A stretch of 64,000 nucleotides of DNA from Branchipolynoe longqiensis (lineage: Eukaryota; Annelida; Polychaeta; Phyllodocida; Polynoidae): contig CM059187.1 in assembly GCA_030323885.1 (NCBI GenBank), positions 121,248,593-121,312,592 of the forward strand, given 5' to 3'. Position numbers and translations under genes: made by a program. The notes under the pieces are model-generated. The model saw only the letters and a list, made by a program, of their open reading frames with translations. It searched no databases and was not told where the DNA came from. Positions 10,487 through 20,625 of this stretch are shown piece after piece (within the stretch, counting starts at the first letter, position 1; every line of letters starts with the position of its first letter).

Positions 10487-11500
10487 AATCAATCAATCAA
10501 TCAATCAATGGGTGCCGTCTTCTCGAAGAAGGTTGGCTGCAATGGACCTCCATCTCTTCCTGTCATTCGTTCCTCTCACGCATCCGCATAGCTCATTGCT
10601 GTCCACTCACTGATGTTGTCCATCCATGTTGTTCTCCTTCTCCCTCTTGGTCTTTTCCCTTCTATCTTCCCTTCCAGTATTCTTCTCTGTGATTCCTGGT
10701 GTCGTATCATGTGGCCAAAGTATTAAATTTTTCTGTTTTTGATCATTTGTATTATCTGTCTCTTTATTTTCATTCTTGTTAGGACCTCCACATTGCTTAT
10801 CATTGCTGTCCATGGAATTTTTAACATTCTTTTGTATTGCCACATTTCAAATGCCTCCAGCTTTGTTGTTATTGCTTTCTTCAAAGTCCATGTCTCGCAG
10901 CAATATAAAAGAGTAGACCACACATAGCATTTTAGCAGTCGGAGTCTTGTTTTTATATTTATCTCTCTAGATGTTAGTACTTTCTGCATCTTAGAAATGT
11001 TGTTTTGGCAATGTTTATTCTCCGTTTAATCTCTCTTTCACATCCGCCATCACTAGTTATTAAATGGCCCAGATACACAAATGACTCTACCTGCTCCAAG
11101 ATTACACCATTAACTTTTATCTCGCTCTTGGTTTGTATTCCTTTCTGCTGACAACCATGGATTTTGTCTTCTTTACATTCATTTTGAGGCCACATCTCCA
11201 CTTTTTTCTTTTACTTCATCCACTATATCTTGTAGTCGATTTGATGTTAAGGCTAGCAGTGCTGTATCGTCTGCGTATCTTGTGTTATTGATATTTCCAC
11301 CTCCAACATTTATTCCTATGATGTCATCTATTTCTCTGAAAATCATTTCCGTATAAATGTTGAAAAGACTAGGTGATAGAACACATCCTTGTCGCACTCC
11401 ACATTTGATCTTCACTTCTGGTGTGAAGATCAAATGTGGAGTTATCATATACCACTTCTGATTTTAGCACAGTTGTATGCTCTTTGGCATACATTTCTGT
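10487..11500 (-). pseudogene. RTE-like LINE, 3' part, reading frame broken
   Basis: Minus-strand fragment with a 3' tail of (TGAT)n (10487-10508 on the plus strand as ATCAATCAATCA). Residues typical of RTE-clade RT: KIKCGVRQGCVLSPSLF, RYADDTALLA (YADD catalytic motif), FVYLGHLITSDGG, LLYCCETWTLKK and RMLKIPWTAMIS. The coding sequence is split over several frames, so it is dead. A 40-bp insertion carrying an inverted copy of its neighbour breaks the frame just before GVRQGC. The LINE continues upstream of that insertion to at least 11500. The last ~65 bases of its 3' end occur again, inverted, at 38996-39060. Confidence 0.82.
11396..11442. repeat. Perfect 20-bp hairpin in the RTE-like LINE
   Basis: Arms 11396-11415 and 11423-11442 are exact complements with a 7-base loop. 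The segment is bracketed by direct 8-mers CACTTCTG at 11413 and 11453, 40 bases apart, which marks a templated insertion. Confidence 0.9.
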
Positions 11501-11549
11501 GCTCTATTTTACCTGTTTGAAATATTTATATATTTGTTTAATTCAGATA

Positions 11550-11638
11550 TGTCTAACTACTGTTTGACCCCCAATAGCCGATGTCTAATTGTTGTGCCTG
11601 GAGGAGGGGGGGGGGGGTCGTTAAACAAACAAACAAAC
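11550..11638 (+). mobile_element. Meta-type SINE, 3' tail only
   Basis: Contains CCAATAGCCGATG, a G-rich stretch replacing the usual GTGCTCTAGTGG part, TCGTTAAACAAACAAAC, the 3' end of the SINE seen nearly whole at 56735-57045. Confidence 0.6.
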
Positions 11639-11654
11639 CTCACTATATTATTAT

Positions 11655-11935
11655 AGATCAGTAATTCTCAGAAACTGTGTACCACATTTTCAGTTGCCAC
11701 TTTACATAGTTAATGGTTTTTTATTTTTATTTTGGAGGTGGGGAGGGGGTGGGGAGGTGTAGTAAGTCAACTAGTTATTGTTGACTTTGTGTATTAAGTA
11801 TGTTAGCAATGCTATATCGCAGTATTGGTATTTAATCTATCACACAATATATATCCGAAATATGCTTATAAGATTCTGTGCTAAAGTGAAAATATGAACA
11901 TTTGCTTGTCGACACCATACATCTACTCAAACGCC
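11655..11935. mobile_element. MITE family C, partial copy
   Basis: Parallel to the first ~250 bases of 19999-20540: TAATTCTCAGAAACTG, AAGTCAACTAGTTATTGTTG, ATTAAGTATGTTAG, GTGAAAATATGAACATTTGC, GACACCATACAT. It is interrupted by a G-rich tract at 11738-11758 and stops at the CT tract. Confidence 0.6.
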
Positions 11936-12345
11936 TGCCCCTGCCCCCCCCCCCCCTTCTTCCCTCTTTACCTCTCCTCTCCCTACCTCTCCCTCGCCGT
12001 CTCCCTCTCAATATCTCTATTCATCTCCCTCTCCCTCTCCCTCTCCCTCTCCCTCTTCCTCTCCCTCTTCCTCTCCCTCTCCCTCTCCCTATCCCTATTC
12101 ATCTCCCTCTCTTCGCCCCCTTCCCTCTCCCCTCCCTCCGCCTCCCCTCTCCCCCCCCCTCCTCTCCACTCCCCCCCCCCTCCTCCCTCCACCCTCCTAC
12201 TCCCCCTCCCCCTCTCTCTCCCCTCCTCTCTCCCCTCCTCTCTCCCTCCTCCCTCCCTCCCATTTCTCCTCCCCCCTCTCCCTACCCTCTCCCTCTCCAC
12301 TCATCAATCCTCTCCCCCACTCCCCTACTCTACCCCCCCCCCCCC
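11936..12345. repeat. Pyrimidine (CTCCCT)n tract, ~410 bp
   Basis: Nearly pure C and T with CTCCCT units. Frames through it (Pro/Leu/Ser-rich on one strand, Arg/Glu-rich on the other) are simple-repeat artefacts. Confidence 0.95.
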
Positions 12346-12394
12346 GTAGTTGGGTGTGGTGTGCAGCCCCCTGCCCGGCTCCCTACCAGTTAAC

Positions 12395-12873
12395 CCGGTG
12401 TCGCAGTTTCCGCCGTCCGCCAGTTTCCGCGTTACGCATACACTCAAATGCATTGTCAATGGCCGTGAGCAATCTTCATACAGAAAAAGTTAAATATCTC
12501 TAAAACCACACCAGCTAGAAACAAATCGCTTGGTACACATATAGAAAACATGTTTACCAAAAAGATTATATTAAATTTATAAGGTTAGTGTTCTTGATTT
12601 CTATTCATTTTGAATAAAACTAATGTTTTGCACTGCGTGTACTGCCAAACTCAAGGCATTGTCAATGGTCGTGAGCAATCTTCATACAGAAAATACAGAA
12701 AAAGTTAAATATCTCTAAAATCACAAATCGCTTGGTACACATATAGAAAACATCTTTACCAAAAACATTATATTAAATTTATAAGGTTACTGACGATGCT
12801 GTTCGATTTTGACGCATGCGAAGAAGCGATGCGTACCACGGAAACTGGCGGACGGCGGAAACTGTGACACCGG
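12395..12873. mobile_element. TIR element 1 carrying 205-bp tandem units
   Basis: Ends are inverted repeats of ~45 bp (left begins CCGGTGTCGCAGTTTCCGCC at 12395; right complement CCGGTGTCACAGTTTCCGCC ends at 12873). The interior from 12449 is ~1.7 copies of a ~205-bp unit (GTCAATGG.CGTGAGCAATCTTC...AAAGTTAAATATCTCTAAAAC...), also present inside 28226-29054 and 52271-53052. No coding capacity. Confidence 0.78.
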
Positions 12874-13349
12874 CTCCCAGCAGCCCTCCTCTCCGGGGTC
12901 CTGACTCACTCCGGCTTTACAGGTCTGGTCGGCCCGTCCCAGAATCCAGACTGCACTCTCACGGATTGAAATGTTCACACAGAGGAGGGTGGGTGGGTGA
13001 CAAAAACAAAAACATGTCCACGAGAAGCTGGCATGCACAGTGCCAACTCTTAATAGAGGAATAAGAGTCACTTGGTTTATCAAAATATAACCCATGCATA
13101 TCCCTACTGGATACCTTGGTGTTTCCGGGTAAGTGGATGGTGCACTGCCTTTGAAGGATAGATTTATTTTATTTTCAATCCTTGAAGTTTCTTTTCTTTT
13201 CAATCCTTTAAGTTTAATATAGTTTAATGGTATTTTCTTTGTTTAAATCGACAAATTGGTAGTGAAAGTGAAGAATCCAGAGAACATGCATTCTTGTTTG
13301 GTTGTTTGATACAATGCCCTCTTTTGTTCACATTACCCGATCGTCCACA
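12874..13349. other. Interval without supported gene
   Basis: Moderately GC-rich 12874-13060, then AT-rich. Short frames without domains. Confidence 0.45.
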
Positions 13350-13705
13350 TTAGTATAGAATTGTTTGTTGTTGTTTTATGTCCTAGCAACATCTAAGGTC
13401 ATATCAGGACGGGTACCGACTTTTGACAGTGCACACTTATGGCGACTTTATAGTGCTGCCCCACTGGGAGACCAGGCCGCCAGCACCATTACCTGATATC
13501 CCACTCAGTCACATTATCATGACACTGAGCCAACCAGTCCTTGCCCTATCCTAATAATGCCGAGCGCCTGGCTAGGACACGATAAGTGTCAATTTTCAAG
13601 TCATCGGTTTGACTCGACCAGGGTTCGAACACACAATCCCATGGTCTACCAACACGGGAGACAGACGCTCTAACTCATTCGGCCATCTCGTCTGGTCATG
13701 TATAG
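13350..13705 (-). mobile_element. SINE-A, near full length (minus)
   Basis: Reference copy of the commonest repeat here. On the minus strand: tRNA-like head with box A-like TGGCCGAATGAG and box B-like GGTTCGAACCC forms, then GTCGAGTCAAACC, CTTGGCGCTCGGCATTA-like, GTCAGGATAATGTGACTGAGTGGGATATC-like, CCCAGTGGGGCAGCACTATAAAG-like and GACCTTAGATGTTGCTAGG, ending in a short CAACAA-rich tail. About 330 bp. Pol III promoter boxes make it a tRNA-derived SINE. The head has diverged too far to name its tRNA. Confidence 0.85.
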
Positions 13706-14084
13706 AATAGTATAATAGAATAACTGGAATGCTTGATTTGTACTTTCTTGGTGTGGTATGCAAATTCATGAATTTCACACAAAAGTTGTTTTGTGTCATA
13801 ATTATGGTTTATTGTAATTTTAATGATTTATGGATGTGTGTAGGATTCATTTGTACAACACCCAGCATTTCACCCCCACCCACTGTAAAAAAAACAAAAA
13901 AACCTCCGTTCTCCGACGCATCCAAGAATAACAGAGAGCAACAAGTGAACTTAGTAAATATGTTAGACATTTCCACTTGACGTACTATTCTATATCTAAC
14001 CAACCCAGATGTGCACGGTGCTTATTAAACAAGATATGTTTTCTTAACTGCCACGGTTATGTGAAAGCATGTGCTGTTCTCTCT

Positions 14085-14395
14085 AGTGGAGTGGTTAGAG
14101 TGTCTGGCATTTTTCTAGGTCGGACTCCTAATCTGAAGGTCAGTGGTTCGATTCTGCATGCCCCCACCTCTGCCAATTTGGATTTCCACTGCTGTGTATA
14201 ACTTACAACATCATCAAAGGCTAGTCGCTCTCATTCCATGTCTATGTGGTGTGGGAGGTTAAAAATCCCGTGGGTCGGTAAAAGTGTAGGCTCAGGCTTT
14301 CTATCAACAAACTGTCCAATGTTAAAAACAAGTCTATTCAGACTTGTCCATAATAGGCGGTATAAATCTTCAAGAAATGTCGAGATTTAGGTGTA
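14085..14395 (+). mobile_element. tRNA-headed SINE-like repeat, single copy here
   Basis: Begins with a tRNA-like segment: TAGTGGAGTGGTTAGAG resembles box A and GTGGTTCGATTCTGC resembles box B (GGTTCGANTCC). A ~230-bp body with GGTTAAAAATCCCGTGGGTCGG follows. There is no anticodon-stem pairing good enough to call a functional tRNA. No second copy is in the window, so the SINE status rests on the boxes. Confidence 0.5.
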
Positions 14396-14559
14396 ATGAA
14401 GGAACGCAGTGTATTTATCGCTGGTTTTGGTTTCTGCGTTTAAAGGTGCACTGACACGATCGAGTTAATGTTCACACCTACATTTATTGTGATATACTAA
14501 TATGGCTGGTAATTGTTTGTATGGCGTTTAACAAAATAAATATCAATTGTCACCTCCGC

Positions 14560-14885
14560 GAGGGACCGGACGCGGTGGCCTAATCGGTAGATCCCAGGCT
14601 TCCCATGTGGAAGATCAGGAGTTCGAATCCCGGTCGAGTCAAACCGATGGCTTATAAAATTGATACCTGTTGCGTCCTATCTTGGCACTCAGCATTAACC
14701 AGATAGAGCGAGGACTGGTTAGAACAGTATCAGGATAATGTGAGATATCGGGTCATGTTGCCAGTGGCCTGGTTTCCCAGTGGGACAACACTGTAAAGTC
14801 GCCATGGGTGTGCACTGTCACAAGTCGGTACCCGTCCTGATATGACCTTAGATGTTGCTAGGACGTAAAACCACAACCAACCTCT
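14560..14885 (+). mobile_element. SINE-A, full length (plus)
   Basis: Head GGTGGCCTAATCGGTAGA, box B GAGTTCGAATCCC, then the diagnostic body and tail GACCTTAGATGTTGCTAGG ending with ACCACAACCAACC. Confidence 0.88.
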
Positions 14886-14888
14886 GAG

Positions 14889-15245
14889 GGGTTAAACTGT
14901 GGACACTATGGCAAGTTGCAGCACCCCAATGACAACTGGTGTTGTGACTGATTTTGTCCAACCTGAATGGTGTATGGTGTTGAACCTGCCTTCGGCATGA
15001 TGTAGTGGACGTGTGCTACCTGGATATTTGTAATAGTAACTATTGAGACTTTCTGCTCCAGGGTGACGAATGTAGTAAGTTCCACTCACATTCTGTGAAA
15101 TGCTACAAAGTATTAGGAGGTGTGAGTGCGTTGATTGTATCAGAGAACCTAGACGGGCTAATGACACGACACTCTCCATGGAATGGCAGAAATGTGGGTT
15201 CGCACCCAGGCTGAGTATCCGGTTTATAGCAGCAACACCTCCCAC
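14889..15245 (+). mobile_element. SINE-B (tRNA-Gln-like module at 3' side), diverged copy
   Basis: Same order as the 34.4-kb copies: CACCCCAATGACA...GGTGTTGAACCT...CAGGGTGACGAATGTAGT...then AACCTAGACGGGCTAATGACAC...AATGTGGGTTCGCACCC...GAGTATCC. The tRNA-like part is at the end rather than the start. Frames across it are not genes. Confidence 0.6.
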
Positions 15246-15579
15246 AAAACACCCAAGCTTCGTGGTTCTTCTAGTCTTAGGTAGATACTCAATTGGACAC
15301 TGGTGTTTTCATTTTAATTTAACTAACTTTTTTTTTTACAAACAACAACCAACAACGATCGTTGTATGCCACTGTAATTTAGTGTACCACACTGGTACTG
15401 GGGACAAAACGTGTTTAAATAGAAAATGAAAATGCAAGGTTTTAGTTTTAAGGAATGACAAATGATGGCTCCGATGAAAGATCCTGTAAACAATGCGTGT
15501 GGGTGATCCGGGTGGTCCGGGCCTCCCGCCGGGTCTGGGGTGGCCACTTGTCGGCGGGCCAGTGTAATTAATGGGTCTC

Positions 15580-15592
15580 CTCCCAGGGGGCG
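15580..15592 (+). promoter_or_regulatory. CTCF-like core motif (weak)
   Basis: CTCCCAGGGGGCG: the AGGGGGCG core is perfect, with two mismatches in the upstream half against CCASYAGRKGGCR. It lies in a GC-rich patch (15500-15660). Confidence 0.25.
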
Positions 15593-15716
15593 CCACTGAG
15601 TGACCACGCGATGACCACCGGGTCGGGGCCTGCCGCCGGGCGGTGCTAGGGTGCGCCGATACCGGTCAATGGGCGTGTTGTATTTAACCATCTTCTGGCA
15701 TTCTTTGTCAAATTTA

Positions 15717-15970
15717 GATGCATAATACATACATACATACATACATACATACTTACATACATATATACATACATACATACATACATACATACTCACATAT
15801 CCATACAGGTATGTACATACATGCATACATACATACATACAATACATACATGCTCATATATATACATACAAACACACATGTATGTACATAGATGCACACT
15901 TACAAGTTACATACATACATGCATACATAATATATACATACATAATACATACATATATATGCATAGGCCT
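15717..15970. repeat. (CATA)n microsatellite, interrupted
   Basis: Repeated CATA with ATACATGC and CACACATG variants. Tyr/Val/Cys or Ile/His/Thr repeats in its frames are not proteins. Confidence 0.93.
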
Positions 15971-15977
15971 ACAGACA

Positions 15978-16038
15978 CAAGTTTGTTTGTTGTTTTACGT
16001 CATAGCAACATCTAAGGTCATATCAGGACGGCACAGGC
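15978..16038 (-). mobile_element. SINE-A 3' tail fragment (minus)
   Basis: TTGTTGTTTTACGTCATAGC, then ACATCTAAGGTCATATCAGGACGG: only the last ~55 bp of SINE-A, bounded by CATA repeats. Confidence 0.8.
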
Positions 16039-16044
16039 ACAAGT

Positions 16045-16179
16045 AGTACATATACATACATACATACATACATACATACATACATACATACATAATACAT
16101 GCATGCATGCATGCATGCATACATACATACATACATACATACAAACATACATACATACATACATACATACATACATACA

Positions 16180-16207
<28 letters not shown>
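16045..16207. repeat. (CATA)n microsatellite with CATG patch
   Basis: Pure CATA apart from five GCAT units at 16100-16118. Confidence 0.95.
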
Positions 16208-16210
<3 letters not shown>

Positions 16211-16385
16211 GGGCTAGTGTGCTAACCATTTTACCACCTAGCCTCTCCGATGTCATCATCCAACCTACGCACATCTATATATGTGGCGCCTTGCCTCAGA
16301 GGTCAGTGCGGATGACTACACTTGTCCCCCTGGAATTGTAAGTCTCTTAAATGGTTTATGTCCATACATTGTTTAATGCTTACAA

Positions 16386-16416
<31 letters not shown>

Positions 16417-16810
16417 CATACATACATACATACATACATACATACATACATACATACATACATACATCCATCATACATACATACATCATACATACATACA
16501 TACATACATACATACGTACGTACGTGCGTGCGTGCAGGCAGGCAGACAGACAGACAGACAGACGTACGTACGTACATACATACATACATACACACATACA
16601 TACACACACATACACACACATACACACACACATACATACATACATACATACATACATACATACATACATACACACATACATACATACATACATACATACA
16701 TACATACATACATACATCCATACATACATACAATGCACTGACATATGCATACACATGATAGATTCAACAACCATACAATGCATAGCTTGTACAGGTTATT
16801 GCTTTTGAGT
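16208..16810 (-). mobile_element. SINE-B (minus) with its internal GTAT tract expanded to ~350 bp
   Basis: Minus-strand order matches 34457-34775: GTACAAGC..GCATTGTATGGTTGTTGAA, then GTGCATTGTATGTATG, then GTAT repeats (16386-16733), then ATTGTAAGCATTA, ACTTACAATTCCAGGGGGAC, GACCTCTGAGGCA, then AGGCTAGGTGGTAAAATGG (tRNA-like box A) at 16215-16240. The 34.4-kb copy has only a few GTAT units at this spot. Confidence 0.7.
16386..16733. repeat. (CATA)n expansion inside SINE-B, with CGTA and CACACATA interruptions
   Basis: Includes ACGTACGTACGTGCGTGCGTGC at ~16513 and CAGACAGACAGACAGAC at ~16545. Overlapping His/Thr/Ile frames are artefacts. Confidence 0.95.
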
Positions 16811-17284
16811 CCACACCCTCCTACCACCCCCCCCCCCCCCGCCCCCAGTTGCCATCCGATCGTATTCCCAAAGGACCATGATAGAGAAGCTTCTCTGACC
16901 TTGAGCCTCCGGTCATCCAACCAGTGGGTCACGTGATGAGCCCACTGGAAGTCGCGTGATTACACGTGAGCTGGTTATCAGGAATGAGTACATAGTTCAC
17001 AGAGGTTGATCATTGGCAGGGTTTGGAGTTGACATCGGGACCCTTTCAACTGTCGCTGGTTGCTGAAGCCGCGCTGGCTGGACGGCCGGAACCGGCGGAG
17101 TAGCAGTGTGGTGTTTGGTCTTCAATATTGGGGAGTGCCAGTTGAATAAAAGCATTTCCGTGTATGTGTAAGAAGTTACACTACCCATCGGTTCCTGTCG
17201 GAGCATCCGAAGTAGCCTGGTTGTAACCTAGTTGGTGATTATATGAATCAGACACGAAATCATTGCCTTGCGGGGATAATAACA
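16811..17284. other. Interval without supported gene
   Basis: C-rich run 16827-16850, then mixed sequence; a 69-residue frame has no recognisable domain. Confidence 0.45.
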
Positions 17285-17670
17285 AATGGAATATGGTCAA
17301 TGTCATCATATGCATGCATCATGTCTATAGTTCTGTTGGGTAATTGTCCATATCATCATATATATGCATACTGCCTATAGTTCTGTAGGAAAATAGTCGA
17401 TATCGTCATATACCTGCATACTGTCTATATCATTATGTCTATAGGAAAATGGCCAATGCCATCATATACATGCATAGTGTTTATAGTTCTATAGGAAAAT
17501 GTTCAAGGTCAGCATATACATGCATACTGTCTATAGTTCTGTAGGAAAATGGTCAATGTCATAATATACTTGCATACTGTATATCGTTCTGTAGAAAAAT
17601 GGCCGCGGTCATCATTTACATGTATGTTGTCTATAGTTCTGTAGGAAAATGGGTAATGTCATCATTTGCA
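17285..17670. repeat. ~50-bp minisatellite, 7-8 degenerate units
   Basis: Unit contains GGAAAATGGTCAATGTCAT, TATACATGCATACTGT and CTATAGTTCTGTA. Two adjacent copies of GTAG-AAAATGG are exactly 50 bases apart (17541 and 17591). Confidence 0.85.
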
Positions 17671-17737
17671 TCCATACGAACTTCAACAATGTCAGAAAGT
17701 TAAAATCAGCGAAATGTGCGACTTTCTTTTTTAATGT

Positions 17738-17768
<31 letters not shown>

Positions 17769-17795
17769 GCGCGGGGGGGGGGGGTCTCGGGGCGG
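17738..17795. repeat. (TG)n followed by G-rich run
   Basis: GTGTGTGT then GCGGGGGGGGGGG. It begins a GC-rich stretch to ~18050 without a supported gene. Confidence 0.9.
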
Positions 17796-18059
17796 GGTGG
17801 AGTTGTGTGCAGTTGTCAGAAGGGCTGCTGGTAGCGGAGATTATAGATTTCTGGACGTCGATATCTGCCCGACCGCATCCGCCATGACATGTGCTGTCAT
17901 GAGTATGTTTAGGGTTGGGGTGTTATCTCGGTGTGCCCAGCTGTCCGCCAACAGGCCCTCTTTGTTGACATTATGTACACGACGTGACACATTAGTAACC
18001 AGACCCACACACCAGAGGCAGGAGGGACACAGACTACCCTCCTCCGCTTGTGGTGCATT

Positions 18060-18215
18060 CACTCAGGGTTTTGGCTTTGATTCGATTTGGGTTTTTATGC
18101 CAGAGCAAAGTGAGGTCATATCGGGATGGACAGAGACTTCTGACAGGACGCGGTGACGGATGCTTTATAGTGTTGCCCTCTAGAATATCATGCACTTTTA
18201 GCATGGCACTACGGA
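18060..18215 (-). mobile_element. SINE-A, degenerate 3' half (minus)
   Basis: GGTTTTTATGCCAGAGCAAAGTGAGGTCATATCGGGATGG resembles the inverted SINE-A tail, followed by a TTTATAGTGTTGCCC match. Heavily diverged. Confidence 0.45.
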
Positions 18216-18728
18216 GCCTTGTTGCCAAGTTTTATGTACACACACATTAATATGAATATATGTAATGTGCTATATAATCTGTTATATGGATGTAAATGCT
18301 GTCCTTATCTGTATACTAGACATAATTATTTGTTATATATATAGTGTGTGAGAGAGAGTGAGAGGCTTCGCCGAAGCATTCCTACAGCAACATGTACACG
18401 TGTGTTGGAACAGAGGACAATAATTAATTGAAATCGATCAAACATAATTGGTACTTGACTCCAATTTCATCCAATTTTCAATTATTTAACAAGGATCTAA
18501 TTCTAGGGTAAACTAAGGCGTATATATCATATATATATATATATCCCACCATTGCACGTTTTCCTCCGGTAGTCATTTAATTTGAACTTGGAGACACATC
18601 GTTTATCTGTAATGTATACGTAATCATATCAGCAAGTTCAGAATAAAGACTTAAATTGGGTCCTAATAACCTTAATAACTTCCATAGGATAAGATATATA
18701 TATATGTGTGTTGTATGAGAATTATGTG

Positions 18729-18851
18729 AGTATAAATACCAGAAGTGGGCTAAACCTCTTGTGTGCAGTAGCAGTCATGGACTGCGTCACTCTGACTCTA
18801 CCAGCTTGGCTGGTGGCACCGCCTATATGCATCCGCCTCAATAACCGTTAA
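18729..18851 (+). promoter_or_regulatory. Candidate TATA core promoter with 24-codon ORF
   Basis: GTATAAATAC at 18730-18739 is a good TATA box; CAGT initiator-like words lie ~30-40 bases downstream (18765-18775). An ATG at 18777 opens 24 codons rich in hydrophobic residues (LTLPAWLVAPP). No homology is claimed. It may be a real first exon, a transposon promoter or chance in AT-rich DNA. Confidence 0.25.
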
Positions 18852-19094
18852 CCTATGCCTGTACCAGTCCCTCCGAAAACCCTATTCTATATATCGCATA
18901 TTGGTTCAGTAACTGTGGGTCACAAGACCATTTGACATGTGAACAGACAGGTGGCGCCACAGGCAACCTGATGTTGGGGTAGGTTCAACCAGTAGATGAC
19001 TTCATTCAGGCTTCAGCAGCCGATGGTGGAGGAGGGAGTAAGGGATGAGGAGCAGGTGGAAGTGGAAGGTTCCGCACTTATTATACCCATATAA

Positions 19095-19400
19095 TGCTTA
19101 TACAGAATATAGATACTATATATACTATACACACTATATATACTACATATACTATATATATCCCATATAATGTATACTATATATACTATGTATCTACTAT
19201 ATATACAATATATACTATATATACTATATATATATTATATATACTATATATACTATATATACATGCATACTATATATACTATATAGATACTATATATACT
19301 ATACATACTATACATACTATATATACTATTACTATTATTATATACACATGTATACTATAAATACTATATATATATATTATATGCTCTATATACTTTATAT
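19095..19400. repeat. (TATAC/TATATAC)n microsatellite
   Basis: Alternating TATATACTATATACTA-type units, AT-rich with occasional ATGCATAC. Confidence 0.9.
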
Positions 19401-19781
19401 ACTCTATACACTCCGTATGCCAATTATTAGTCATATTCCATCATGAAAACTGAATAAATAAAGCTGTGTAGAGCATGTTTACTTCTCCTTTCAATTGTGC
19501 ACTGCATTCACATTTGAGCTTTTTTTCTTCTGGGTATGAATGCGGGTGGATGGGGTGAGGGTGCGGGCTGTGGAAAAGGAATACCTTAAAATCCCAGTAT
19601 CTTTAAGCATCCTTGGCAGACTTGGCTGTCTTGTTTGTTGATAATGCCTATCTCCACACCCACTCCAACATGCTCCATGGTGTGTCTACCCCACATCCGG
19701 GGTCACGTGGGGTTCTGGGCCGAGCAGCTCAAACCTCCACTCTCTTCACACTTAAGTTGTATGCCTGCCAGACATATACAG

Positions 19782-19862
19782 TGCACCTTCGTTAATCCGC
19801 ACTACTTTGTCCCCAGCATCCACTGTCGGATTAGCAGGGTTGTCGGATGAACGGTTTTGAAC
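19782..19862 (+). mobile_element. Tigger/pogo-like left end
   Basis: CAGTGCACCTTCGTTAATCCGC followed by GTCGGATTAGCAGGGTTGTCGGATGAACGG is typical of pogo/Tigger ends (CAGTG...GTTAATCCG). The right end is not found; the copy is truncated by later sequence. Confidence 0.5.
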
Positions 19863-19914
19863 TGGGATCATGAAATAACTTGGACCCACGATGTTATGTA
19901 CCATGTTATCTTTA

Positions 19915-19923
19915 TATATATAA

Positions 19924-19988
<65 letters not shown>

Positions 19989-19998
19989 ATATATATAT
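19915..19998. repeat. (TA)n tract
   Basis: Pure TA for most of its length; MITE family C abuts it. Confidence 0.95.
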
Positions 19999-20540
19999 GG
20001 GTTATTCTCCAAAACTGGGCACCACATATTTGGTCTCCAAATTACAATGCTGATAATTAAGTATTTGTTTTATTGATAGCAAGTCAAATAATTATTGTAG
20101 CCTCTGTCTATTAGGTATGTTAGTAGTTCTACATGTATTGAATTTATCCCACAAAAGATATCAAAATTATAATTGTATGATTTTGCACTAGGGTGAAAAT
20201 GTGAAAATTTACACATTGACACCATACATGTAGCCAAACTTTTTTTCAACTTATTTTTCAACTTTTTTCTTGTAAGTCATAACCTTGTCTGATTAACAGT
20301 AATCAATCAAATCTTGTTTGACTATGTTGTATATGTTAAAATGAGGTTCTGGGTGTGTCTTTGATTTTCATGTTACACGAGTGATATTAATGTATTGCTC
20401 AATTTGTATATGCACAACATGCAAACCTTCATAGGACATTGGATTAGGCTATTATTTGTAAGGATTTTTGCTATTATTTGGAAGGTTTTCACTTTGGTTT
20501 CCATGTCACACTTTTGTGCCCAGTTTTAGAGAATGACCCA
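19999..20540. mobile_element. MITE family C, complete copy
   Basis: TIR GGGTTATTCTCCAAAACTGG at left; the right complement reads GGGTCATTCTCTAAAACTGG. Both ends sit in TATATA, so a TA target duplication is likely but cannot be resolved. ~540 bp, AT-rich, no coding frame. Partial relative at 11655-11935. Confidence 0.75.
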
Positions 20541-20556
20541 TATATATATATATATA

Positions 20557-20625
20557 TTTTACCTCGTTATACAGCCTCAGGCTAGCCGCAGGCTAGGGAG
20601 AAGGAAGCACATCTGGGTCCAGCAA
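20557..20625. repeat. DIRS copy B left terminal repeat
   Basis: TTTACCTCGTTATACAGCCTC, then AGGCTAGCCGCAGGCTAGG and GAAGCACATCTGGGTCCAGC. It is complementary to two separate pieces near the right end, 25568-25617 and 25810-25850, as expected of the DIRS internal complementary region. Confidence 0.82.

Noticed and set aside
14085..14160. tRNA gene
   Set aside because: Only promoter-box similarity; no complete cloverleaf could be drawn.
16322..16932. Multiple Tyr/Ile/His/Thr or Tyr/Val/Cys/Met frames
   Set aside because: Translations of CATA repeats inside a SINE-B copy.
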